Program-made: the position numbers and the translations under genes
DNA from: Chitinophagaceae bacterium
GTDB lineage: Bacteria; Bacteroidota; Bacteroidia; Chitinophagales; UBA10324
Length of the DNA: 8,017 bases
Direction of reading: 5' to 3'
NCBI GenBank assembly: GCA_023251195.1
Contig: JAHEZG010000180.1
Span: 1 to 8,017, forward strand
Part shown: one piece after another, positions 1 to 5,843 of the stretch
How the letters are laid out: each line of letters begins with the position of its first letter
Numbering within the stretch: the stretch's first letter is position 1
The notes under the pieces: model-generated
What the model was told of the DNA's origin: nothing
Database searches by the model: none
What the model saw: the letters and a program-made list of their open reading frames with translations, nothing else

Positions 1-571
1 AATCCAGACCACCTGTTTTACTCGAAAAAATAAAACGAAGGCGGTGAAAATCCTGATTGATTATTCCACTGCCTTGAAAATAAGCGGTGTCATTTTCAAA
101 CTGCGCATTGCCAAAAAAAACCAAATTGAATAAATCTTTACGATAGTTGAGAATTGAAATGGACTCATCGCTAACCGCCATTCCAAACGATTTTTTATTC
201 ATCCGGGTACAAAATCCTACTCCATATTTATAACCTGCTTCAGCACCATTTAGGTTGCGAAGTTTAATGGCCGCATACTCTTTTACTTTGTTGTCTAGGA
301 ATTTGCTAAATAAAATATTTTTCGAAAATGAAAATGGAAGAGAGTTGCTCTTGAAATAAGCATGACCTTGTAAAAAAACGGTGGTGATACCTGAAGCGTG
401 TTTTAGTGAAAAATGATTCACAGGCCCAAGCCAGTACAAACCATCAAACGAATTTTTAAGATGTGCAACTTCACTCGGAACAGTGGATGAATCTGATTGT
501 GCATTTGCAGTGAAGAGTGGAATTTGAAGAACGAAGAATAAAAAAAGAACATTAAATAAAATAATTTTCAT
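1..571 (-). CDS. Secreted, probably outer-membrane protein (C-terminally truncated by window edge)
   Basis: I read an open frame from an ATG at 571 leftwards to the edge: 190 codons, no stop. The first 24 residues form a clear Sec signal peptide: MK, a long run of Leu/Phe/Ile/Val, then a signal peptidase I site after Ala-Asn-Ala (residues 22-24). There is no lipobox cysteine. The mature part has alternating polar and aromatic strand-like stretches (for example GYKYGVGFCTRM around residues 114-125) and no further hydrophobic helix. That fits an outer-membrane beta-barrel or a porin-like Bacteroidota protein. It resembles the DUF5723-type barrels I remember, but I cannot confirm this. The gene starts only 8 bases after the stop of the lipoprotein gene upstream on the same strand, so the two are very likely co-transcribed and may act together at the outer membrane. 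No Shine-Dalgarno is visible. That the protein is secreted is fairly sure; the family is not. Confidence 0.75.
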   Translation of the reverse strand, partial: MKIILFNVLFLFFVLQIPLFTANAQSDSSTVPSEVAHLKNSFDGLYWLGPVNHFSLKHASGITTVFLQGHAYFKSNSLPFSFSKNILFSKFLDNKVKEYAAIKLRNLNGAEAGYKYGVGFCTRMNKKSFGMAVSDESISILNYRKDLFNLVFFGNAQFENDTAYFQGSGIINQDFHRLRFIFSSKTGGLD

Positions 572-579
572 TTTAAAAA

Positions 580-2682
580 TCATTGGCCAACGAGGTAGGT
601 GAATCTTCCGGTGAGTTTAACTGAAAGATTATAGGTACTGTAAATCTTAGTATAAATTCCGCAAGGGGTAATTGACTTGGTATCGAACACCGCACGCACC
701 ACTGCTTTTTTTGCGTTGCGTATCCGATCCATTTTATTTGCATCGGCTTGCACTTGTAAAGTTGAGCGCAATACTTCTGAAACTTTACAATTACTATTTA
801 AAGGCGCAGCTGAAATTGTATGTGGCGCAACAATTAAACTATCTAAAAATCCTCCCCACTCATCATACAAATACAATTGCAAACTAGCCTGCAATGGAAA
901 TCCATTATCGGCAAAAACAGTGAACACTCCATCTTTAATTGCATCCAAACCTTTGGCGCTTGCATTGGATAAATCAAAAGCAACGGTATCCTGAAAAACC
1001 AAACCTACTGCTTGTATGGAGAGCGGCATGCTAACATTCAAATTCACATTCAACGGACTGTTGTAGTATGCAAAATCATTGTAGTTACTGATGTTTCCAT
1101 CCGGATTAATAAATAAATCAATTTTGTATTTCATTTTATCGGGCAACACTTCCACTAAATTTTTAATGTTGCTGTTGCTGGTATTTAATAAAAATGAAAG
1201 TAATGATGGAGTTAGTGGTGGGTCAGTTGCCCGTGCTAAATTTTGAGGAGAATTTATTAAAGCGTTTGATAACGAAACCGATTGATTCTTTTTTGAATTA
1301 ACTGCCGTAAGCTCATACAAATTCAATCGTGCATTCACTCCAACTCCGTTTTCAATATCAATTCCAACATTCACATCTTCCAATGAAATACTTCCACTCT
1401 GAATATTTTTAAACAAATCGAAATTTACTTCTTCAGGTCCGAGCGTTAAAATCTGTTGGCCTAAAAATCCTTCAATGTATTCGGGCACTACATCCACCAA
1501 TCCGTAATCTATGTATATACTATCAGCAAATGAAAGTGTTTGTACCTGCCCTGTTGAATCAATGGATGCAGCTATATGATTGACGAATGAATTGTAAGAA
1601 ATGTGATTTAATCCAGTTAAGTCTAATCGGTATCCGGCCAAATCATATTCCTGCGTGAGTGAACTTAAACCACCAACAGGCGCCGGAGGTAAATCGGTTG
1701 TTAAATTTATTGAACCTCCGAACTGATCAGTTGCTCCAGGAAAACCATAATTGAAATGAACCAGTTGCTTGATGGCGCTATGAACGGTCATTTGTAATTT
1801 TCCACTGTGAACATTAATGAATTTCAGTTTTGCTCCGCCACTCAAATTATAAATTGTTTCCTGATCCTGATTGATAATATCCTGCGATGGAAATACTGCG
1901 GTGGCCGATGTCACAACCATTTCAGTTACCTGCATGGTCATTTGTAAAGCATCTGTTGTGTCAATCAAAACCGCCGTTGCGCTTCCTGGACTGTCAAGAT
2001 CTATAATTTTAAAAACCAAAGTTCCTTCAACGGTTTTACCACTCAAGTCAACCCTTTTTGTTGAGGTGGTTCCGGAATTAATATTGGTGAAAAAAGTATC
2101 TGCTACAATAGTTCCGCTTATCTTATTTTTTATTTGAAACCGAATGTTGCTGATATCGATAGGGAAACCATTGTAAATCGTGATGTCTAAAAACCCGTGT
2201 TCTAATGTTGCAGTTTGAAAAAACTGAGTGGCATTCACATCATTATCGCCCGACGATTGATTTGTAATTGGAGGAATAGTAGCCAAAGTTCCATTGCTCG
2301 AAATTATAAACTGACCTTGCGGCCCCATTTGTTGCGCAGCTTGTCCAAGCGAAAGATTATAAATAATCGCCTGATTTGCCAATGCAAGATTTGTTAAGTT
2401 GTATGTTCCTTTTATTATAGTATCCGGAATTTGAAATGCACCATCACCGGGTTTTAAACTGTACAAAGTACTTTCATATATTAACTGCAAACTGCTATCG
2501 CTGTTTGATTGAATAATAGTATCGCCAACAATATTTCCAAGATTCAGATTTGATTTAAGAATCGGTACCAGCATTGATGTTTCCCATGATGGTTTTAATT
2601 CAATATTTTTTTTGCATGAAATAAAAACAATCAACAGCAGGAGCGTTGCAAATAAAAAAATAGATTTTGTAATCTTTAACAT
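580..2682 (-). CDS. Large lipoprotein of unknown function
   Basis: This encodes 700 residues from an ATG at 2682 to a TGA at 580-582. Residues 1-22 are a lipoprotein signal peptide (basic start, Leu/Ile/Phe core) ending in the lipobox Phe-Ile-Ser-Cys. Cys23 is the predicted lipidated residue and is followed by Lys-Lys-Asn. The acidic cluster usual in Bacteroidota surface-export signals is absent right after the cysteine, so a periplasm-facing anchor is as likely as surface exposure. The rest is rich in Ser, Thr, Asn and beta-branched residues and looks all-beta, with no transmembrane helix. An Asn-Gly-Phe-Pro motif followed by strand-like sequence occurs twice, at about residues 171 and 593, suggesting a repeated beta-sandwich fold. 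Two C-terminal cysteines (632 and 674) could form a disulfide. I do not recognise a characterised family. The closely spaced downstream gene for a probable outer-membrane protein suggests a joint envelope role, which is inference only. Confidence 0.85.
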   Translation of the reverse strand: MLKITKSIFLFATLLLLIVFISCKKNIELKPSWETSMLVPILKSNLNLGNIVGDTIIQSNSDSSLQLIYESTLYSLKPGDGAFQIPDTIIKGTYNLTNLALANQAIIYNLSLGQAAQQMGPQGQFIISSNGTLATIPPITNQSSGDNDVNATQFFQTATLEHGFLDITIYNGFPIDISNIRFQIKNKISGTIVADTFFTNINSGTTSTKRVDLSGKTVEGTLVFKIIDLDSPGSATAVLIDTTDALQMTMQVTEMVVTSATAVFPSQDIINQDQETIYNLSGGAKLKFINVHSGKLQMTVHSAIKQLVHFNYGFPGATDQFGGSINLTTDLPPAPVGGLSSLTQEYDLAGYRLDLTGLNHISYNSFVNHIAASIDSTGQVQTLSFADSIYIDYGLVDVVPEYIEGFLGQQILTLGPEEVNFDLFKNIQSGSISLEDVNVGIDIENGVGVNARLNLYELTAVNSKKNQSVSLSNALINSPQNLARATDPPLTPSLLSFLLNTSNSNIKNLVEVLPDKMKYKIDLFINPDGNISNYNDFAYYNSPLNVNLNVSMPLSIQAVGLVFQDTVAFDLSNASAKGLDAIKDGVFTVFADNGFPLQASLQLYLYDEWGGFLDSLIVAPHTISAAPLNSNCKVSEVLRSTLQVQADANKMDRIRNAKKAVVRAVFDTKSITPCGIYTKIYSTYNLSVKLTGRFTYLVGQ

Positions 2683-2750
2683 TCAGAAGTTAAACTGTTC
2701 GGTGGTGAATTTAGAACAAAACAATTGCGATGATAAAAAATATTATAGAA

Positions 2751-2775
2751 GTAAATTTTTATTATAAAAATTCAC
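2751..2775. repeat. AT-rich dyad in the divergent intergenic region
   Basis: AATTTTTA (2754-2761) and TAAAAATT (2765-2772) form a perfect 8-base inverted repeat around the trinucleotide TTA. Beyond one mismatch (2753/2773) two more pairs (2751-2752 with 2774-2775) are possible. It lies between the divergent lipoprotein and cold-shock genes, about 70 bases from the first and 140 from the second. It could be an operator or a weak RNA hairpin. Chance is a real alternative in a region this AT-rich. Confidence 0.35.
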
Positions 2776-2913
2776 GGCTGTTCATTCGACTTTGTTATTT
2801 CGAAATTTGCTTTTCTTTTTTTCAACAACGAAAAATGTTAGGTCTCAATTCATACAACTACAGCAATAATAGTTCACCTTTGTTCGAAACAAAATAATAC
2901 AAGTAAGAAAACT

Positions 2914-3366
2914 ATGGCGAAATCGCAGGAAACATTCGGTAAGAAAGACAAAGAAAAAAACAAGCGCAAGCAGCGTCAGGAAAAAGCGGAGAAGATGCAG
3001 GAGCGTAAAGCCAATGCAACAAAAGGTAAATCGTTGGACGAAATGATGGCGTATGTTGATGAGTACGGAAATATATCTTCCACTCCGCCTGATCCGATGA
3101 AGAAAAGAAAAATTTCAGTTGAAGATATTCAGATAGGTGTACCAAAGCAGGAGGCAAGAGAGCAACTGTCAAAAAGAACAGGTATTGTTTCATTTTTCAA
3201 TACTGAAAAGGGTTTCGGATTTATAAAAGATGTTTCTTCCGACGAAAGTATTTTCGTTCACAACAGTCAGTTGGAATCACCGATAAAAGAAAATGACAAA
3301 GTAACTTTTGAAACTGAAAACGGTCCGAAGGGATTGAATGCTATAAAAGTTAAAAAAGTTATTTAA
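2914..3366 (+). CDS. Cold-shock-domain protein with lysine-rich N-terminal extension
   Basis: This 150-residue protein has two parts. Residues 1-36 are very rich in Lys, Arg, Glu and Gln and probably form a charged helix or coiled coil. After a linker containing DEMMAYVDEYGNI (42-54) and PPDP (58-61), residues 88-150 form a cold-shock domain. This domain carries the RNA-binding motifs RNP1 (KGFGFI, 99-104) and RNP2 (IFVH, 113-116), and ends in the usual KG.NA..V strand. Such domains are known to bind single-stranded RNA or DNA and melt secondary structure. Classic CspA proteins are only about 70 residues. This extended form is one I know from many Bacteroidota, where the MAKSQ.TF start and the PPDP linker recur. 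The protein is presumably cytosolic and nucleic-acid associated; its specific targets are unknown. The ATG at 2914 is chosen because it gives the conserved MAKSQ start. The gene stands alone on its strand, with a long hairpin between it and nuoH. Confidence 0.93.
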   Translation: MAKSQETFGKKDKEKNKRKQRQEKAEKMQERKANATKGKSLDEMMAYVDEYGNISSTPPDPMKKRKISVEDIQIGVPKQEAREQLSKRTGIVSFFNTEKGFGFIKDVSSDESIFVHNSQLESPIKENDKVTFETENGPKGLNAIKVKKVI

Positions 3367-3400
3367 CTATATTTTGATTTTAAAATTAACTGATTTCGTT

Positions 3401-3450
3401 TTGAAGTGTTGAAGTGTTGAATAAAGAATATTTTCTTTTCAACACTTCAA
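3401..3450 (+). terminator. Long hairpin with 8-base tandem repeat, possible terminator after the cold-shock gene
   Basis: TTGAAGTGTTGAA occurs twice in overlap (3401-3413 and 3409-3421), because the 8-base unit TTGAAGTG is repeated and followed by TTGAATAA. Its exact reverse complement lies at 3438-3450. The nearer copy makes a 12-13 bp stem. AAAGAA (3423-3428) and TTCTTT (3433-3438) can extend it as an upper stem capped by TATT. The hairpin starts 35 bases after the cold-shock stop codon and would separate that gene from nuoH. A downstream T-run, expected of a standard intrinsic terminator, is missing, so it may instead be a repeat element or an RNA-stability hairpin. Confidence 0.55.
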
Positions 3451-3499
3451 ATTCTTAAGACATAGAAAAATTAATATTTCAAGTGCATATTTGGCTGCG

Positions 3500-4588
3500 A
3501 TGATTTTAAGCATCTACAATTTCACTTCACTCACTGATAAGTTTCATGGTTTTCTTTCGGCGCATCTATCCGATGGAATTGTATTGGCAACTGAATTAAT
3601 AGTTACAGGTTTACTCGTTATCACTTTTGTTGCTGTTCTTGCAATGGTGCTAATTTATTTAGAACGAAAAGTTGCGGCATACATGCAATTGCGATTAGGT
3701 CCGAACAGAGTTGGAATTTACGGAACAGGACAAGTGGTTGCCGATGTTTTAAAATTGGTTTTGAAAGAAGGAATTACTCCCGATGGTGCTGATAAATTAA
3801 TGTTCAACCTCGCACCGTATGTGGTGCTGAGTACTTGTATGATGGCGCTCGCTCCTATTGCATTTGGAAATGGCTTGGTGTTGTGGGATTTGAATATTGG
3901 TGTATTATATATTACCAGCATTACTTCACTCGGTGTTATCGGAATTTTAATTGCCGGTTGGAGCAGCAACAATAAATATTCAATGCTGGGTGCAATGCGA
4001 AGCGGAGCGCAAATAGTGAGTTATGAATTGAGTGCAGGATTATGCATCATCAGTATCGTGGTGCTTTCAGGTAGTATGCAAATCAGCGATATTGTAAATT
4101 CTCAGGCTGATGGCTGGTGGATTTTTAAAGGTCACATTCCAGTGATAATTGCTTTTGTGATTTTTATTATTGCTGCAACTGCAGAATTAAATCGTGCGCC
4201 ATTTGATTTGGCTGAAGCTGAATCAGAACTCACTGCAGGATTCCATACCGAATATTCAGGAATGAAGTTCGCTATGTTTTTTTTAGCAGAATACATCAAC
4301 ATGTTTGTGTTGTGTGCGATGGCTGCAACATTATTTCTTGGAGGATGGATGCCATTTCACATTGGTCACTGGACTGCATTTAATAATGTGATGGATTACA
4401 TTCCTTCGCCATTGTGGTTTTTTGGAAAAACTTTTTTCATCATCTTCATCATCATGTGGTTCCGCTGGACCTTTCCAAGATTGCGTGTTGACCAGTTGCT
4501 TGATTTGGAATGGAAGTACTTGCTGCCGATTTCAATGGTGAATTTGTTGGCGATTGCGTTGATGAATATTTTAGGATGGCATTTTTAA
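3500..4588 (+). CDS. nuoH: NADH-quinone oxidoreductase subunit H (complex I, ND1-type)
   Basis: This is the membrane subunit of respiratory complex I at the junction with the peripheral arm, where it forms much of the quinone chamber and links quinone reduction to proton pumping. The 362 residues match the usual length and have about eight hydrophobic helices. Family signatures are clear: YLERKVAAYMQ.R.GPNRVG (E55, R56, K57 and onward), the loop GWSSNNKYSMLGAMRS, and ELNRAPFDLAEAESEL (229-244) followed by GFHTEYSG with its acidic residues. Near the end come WFRWTFPRLRVDQLL and the closing WKYLLP. I chose the ATG at 3500 rather than an in-frame TTG at 3491, because the TTG would add only Met-Ala-Ala and no ribosome site favours it. 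Unusually, no nuoG precedes it: the upstream neighbour is a cold-shock gene. nuoI follows after 123 bases containing repeats. Confidence 0.97.
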   Translation: MILSIYNFTSLTDKFHGFLSAHLSDGIVLATELIVTGLLVITFVAVLAMVLIYLERKVAAYMQLRLGPNRVGIYGTGQVVADVLKLVLKEGITPDGADKLMFNLAPYVVLSTCMMALAPIAFGNGLVLWDLNIGVLYITSITSLGVIGILIAGWSSNNKYSMLGAMRSGAQIVSYELSAGLCIISIVVLSGSMQISDIVNSQADGWWIFKGHIPVIIAFVIFIIAATAELNRAPFDLAEAESELTAGFHTEYSGMKFAMFFLAEYINMFVLCAMAATLFLGGWMPFHIGHWTAFNNVMDYIPSPLWFFGKTFFIIFIIMWFRWTFPRLRVDQLLDLEWKYLLPISMVNLLAIALMNILGWHF

Positions 4589-4589
4589 C

Positions 4590-4610
4590 TAGTGAATAGT
4601 TAATAGTGAA
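4590..4610 (+). repeat. Heptanucleotide array A, three units, directly after nuoH
   Basis: Three consecutive 7-base units, TAGTGAA, TAGTTAA and TAGTGAA, begin one base after the nuoH stop codon. Each unit contains stop triplets, and because the period is 7 these fall in all three plus-strand frames. No coding function is apparent. The array has the same period as arrays B and C further downstream but a different unit sequence. Confidence 0.6.
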
Positions 4611-4673
4611 ATAAAAAATAGAGATTAAAAATTAGAAATGAAAAACAGAATCGAAAAAACATCCGCGACTGTT

Positions 4674-4694
4674 TCCTTCCCCTTAGGGGAAGGA
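4674..4694 (+). repeat. C/G-rich perfect hairpin just upstream of nuoI
   Basis: CCTTCCCC (4675-4682) and GGGGAAGG (4686-4693) are exact reverse complements around TTA. The outer T4674 and A4694 extend the stem to 9 bp. The element is markedly more GC-rich than its surroundings and is followed by a second G-rich stretch (AAGGATGGGG, 4697-4706). It sits 17 bases before the nuoI ATG. AAGGA at 4697-4701 could act as a Shine-Dalgarno with about 10 bases spacing, although this phylum rarely uses one. From memory, similar C-rich palindromes with a GGATGGGG-like tail are scattered in Bacteroidota genomes; I cannot check this here. There is no T-run, and a terminator inside the nuo cluster would be unexpected. 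Confidence 0.6.
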
Positions 4695-4711
4695 TTAAGG
4701 ATGGGGCTGAA

Positions 4712-5188
4712 ATGACTTTAGGAAACTATTTTGGAAATATTTATAAAGGATTAAAGTCTCTCGCAGCAGGCATGCGTCTGACCGGACTTTACTTCGTGCG
4801 CCGTGGTGATTCGTTAACACAGGAGTATCCCGAAAATCGCGAGTCATTAAAATTAGCTGAGCGTTTTCGTGGCGAAGTGGTGATGCCACACAACGAAAGC
4901 AATGAACATCGTTGTACAGGTTGCACTGCTTGTGAACTGGCTTGTCCAAATGGTTCAATAAAAATCCTGACCAAGTTTGTAGTGAATGAAGAAGGAAAAA
5001 AGAAAAAAGCAATCGACACTTTTGTTTATCATTTAGATACTTGCACCATGTGTAATTTGTGCATTGTCGCGTGTCCGACAGATGCAATTATTATGGCAAA
5101 TAATTTTGAACACAGCGTTTTCGACAGAACAAAATTGTTAAAGGTTTTAAACAAACCTGAAAGTAAAATAATGACAGGAGTGGAATAG
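4712..5188 (+). CDS. nuoI: NADH-quinone oxidoreductase subunit I (complex I, 2x[4Fe-4S] ferredoxin-like)
   Basis: This is the peripheral-arm subunit that carries electrons through two 4Fe-4S clusters towards the last cluster before quinone. Among its 158 residues are two complete CxxCxxCxxxCP motifs: C68, C71, C74, C78 with P79, and C111, C114, C117, C121 with P122. The N-terminal part (about 1-40) has the amphipathic, Gly/Leu-rich start that docks NuoI onto the membrane arm, then YPE, as in other NuoI proteins. A lysine-rich loop (EEGKKKKAI, 93-101) separates the two cluster motifs. The protein is somewhat shorter than the E. coli one (180), with no sign of damage. The ATG at 4712 is used; an ATG at 4701 is in a different frame relation and meets a stop within five codons. 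The gene is flanked by repeat-filled gaps: a hairpin in front, and a heptad array one base after its TAG stop. Confidence 0.97.
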   Translation: MTLGNYFGNIYKGLKSLAAGMRLTGLYFVRRGDSLTQEYPENRESLKLAERFRGEVVMPHNESNEHRCTGCTACELACPNGSIKILTKFVVNEEGKKKKAIDTFVYHLDTCTMCNLCIVACPTDAIIMANNFEHSVFDRTKLLKVLNKPESKIMTGVE

Positions 5189-5189
5189 T

Positions 5190-5245
5190 CAGTAGGCAGT
5201 TGACAGTAAGCAGTAGGCAGTTGACAGTAAGTAGTAGGCATTTAA
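5190..5245 (+). repeat. Heptanucleotide array B between nuoI and nuoJ
   Basis: Seven clean 7-base units run from 5190 to 5238: CAGTAGG, CAGTTGA, CAGTAAG, CAGTAGG, CAGTTGA, CAGTAAG, TAGTAGG. A decayed eighth, CATTTAA, ends at 5245. The first three units are repeated exactly by the next three, giving a 21-base higher-order repeat (5190-5210 equals 5211-5231). The array starts one base after the nuoI stop codon, and the stop TAG itself is in register with the TAG of the first unit. Every unit contains a plus-strand stop triplet, although only two of the three frames are covered. It is probably non-coding DNA within the nuo transcript. Confidence 0.8.
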
Positions 5246-5288
5246 TACAGTTTGAGGAAAATTAAATTGAATAATAGAAACAGTACAA

Positions 5289-5323
5289 CCTAAAAGCTAA
5301 TTGCTAAAACCTAACAGCTAAAT
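5289..5323 (+). repeat. Heptanucleotide array C just before nuoJ
   Basis: Five consecutive 7-base units following the pattern (C/G)CTAANN: CCTAAAA, GCTAATT, GCTAAAA, CCTAACA and GCTAAAT. The array ends four bases before the nuoJ ATG, so it forms the immediate translation-initiation region of nuoJ. Each unit contains TAA, and the 7-base step places these in all three frames. No Shine-Dalgarno is present. The unit is unrelated to that of array B, 43 bases upstream, but the period is the same. Confidence 0.7.
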
Positions 5324-5327
5324 AAAA

Positions 5328-5843
5328 ATGAGCGCTTATCAAATCTGGTTTTACATAATTGCATCAATGATTCTTGGCGGAGCATTGCTGGCGGTAACTG
5401 CGAGAAAAATATTTCGTGCGGCAATTGCATTGCTTGTTTCGTTAATCGGAATTGCTGCATTGTATTACTGGATGCATTATGAATTCATTGCAGCGGTGCA
5501 AACAATTGTATATGTCGGTGGAATTGTGGTGCTGATTATTTTTTCCATTTTCCTCACACACAATCCCGGACATACGATTGAAGAACCTGTCAACATTCGC
5601 GAGGCATTTGCTTTCACAGGTTGCTTTGCCGGATTTGCTTTTGTGTTTTCATTGCTCAACAGATATTCGTTTGAACAAACTGGTGATGCATTAAATCATA
5701 CTATGCAGGTTGCTGATGTTGGTCGCGCGCTTTTAAGTACAGGCAGTGGAAGTTACCTACTTCCTTTTGAAGCGGTCAGTTTGTTATTGCTTGCAGCAAT
5801 GGTTGGTTGTATTGTTATTGCAATTAAAATCAGAACAAAATGA
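5328..5843 (+). CDS. nuoJ: NADH-quinone oxidoreductase subunit J (complex I, ND6-type)
   Basis: This small membrane-arm subunit (171 residues) has a flexible third helix that helps couple quinone chemistry to proton transfer. Five hydrophobic helices can be seen, at about residues 6-24, 29-49, 54-77, 93-110 and 149-168. The family core is clear: EFIAAVQTIVYVGGIVVL (52-69) matches the conserved third helix with its Tyr-Val-Gly (Y62) pi-bulge region. The last helix follows the typical LPFEAVSLLLLAAMVG with E148. The 139-base gap upstream holds arrays B and C. Downstream it overlaps nuoK by four bases (ATGA, 5840-5843), which points to translational coupling. Confidence 0.95.
   Translation: MSAYQIWFYIIASMILGGALLAVTARKIFRAAIALLVSLIGIAALYYWMHYEFIAAVQTIVYVGGIVVLIIFSIFLTHNPGHTIEEPVNIREAFAFTGCFAGFAFVFSLLNRYSFEQTGDALNHTMQVADVGRALLSTGSGSYLLPFEAVSLLLLAAMVGCIVIAIKIRTK

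Noticed and set aside
2818..2835. TTTTTC and GAAAAA as a 6 bp hairpin before the cold-shock gene
   Set aside because: Short, almost all A/T and easily explained by base composition.
2875..2882. CACCTTTG upstream of the cold-shock gene as a Bacteroidota -7 element (TAnnTTTG, one mismatch)
   Set aside because: The distance to the start codon is plausible, but no TTG-type -33 element lies at the expected 17-23 base spacing, so support is too weak for a promoter call.
3486..3493. CATATTTG just before nuoH as a -7 promoter element
   Set aside because: One mismatch to TAnnTTTG and no -33 element. It would place the transcription start at or after the nuoH ATG, requiring a leaderless message.
3491..3499. 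TTG at 3491 as the nuoH start
   Set aside because: An ATG three codons later gives the same protein without an Ala-Ala extension, and nothing in the upstream sequence favours the TTG.
4695..5241. Minus-strand open frames over nuoI (4695-5087, 4789-5019, 5029-5241)
   Set aside because: Antisense shadows of nuoI. One has a repetitive Leu-Pro-Thr-Tyr-Cys-Gln start that is just the translation of heptad array B.
5190..5323. Heptad arrays as a CRISPR array or transposon ends
   Set aside because: Units are 7 bases with no unique spacers, no flanking target duplication and no transposase or cas gene nearby.
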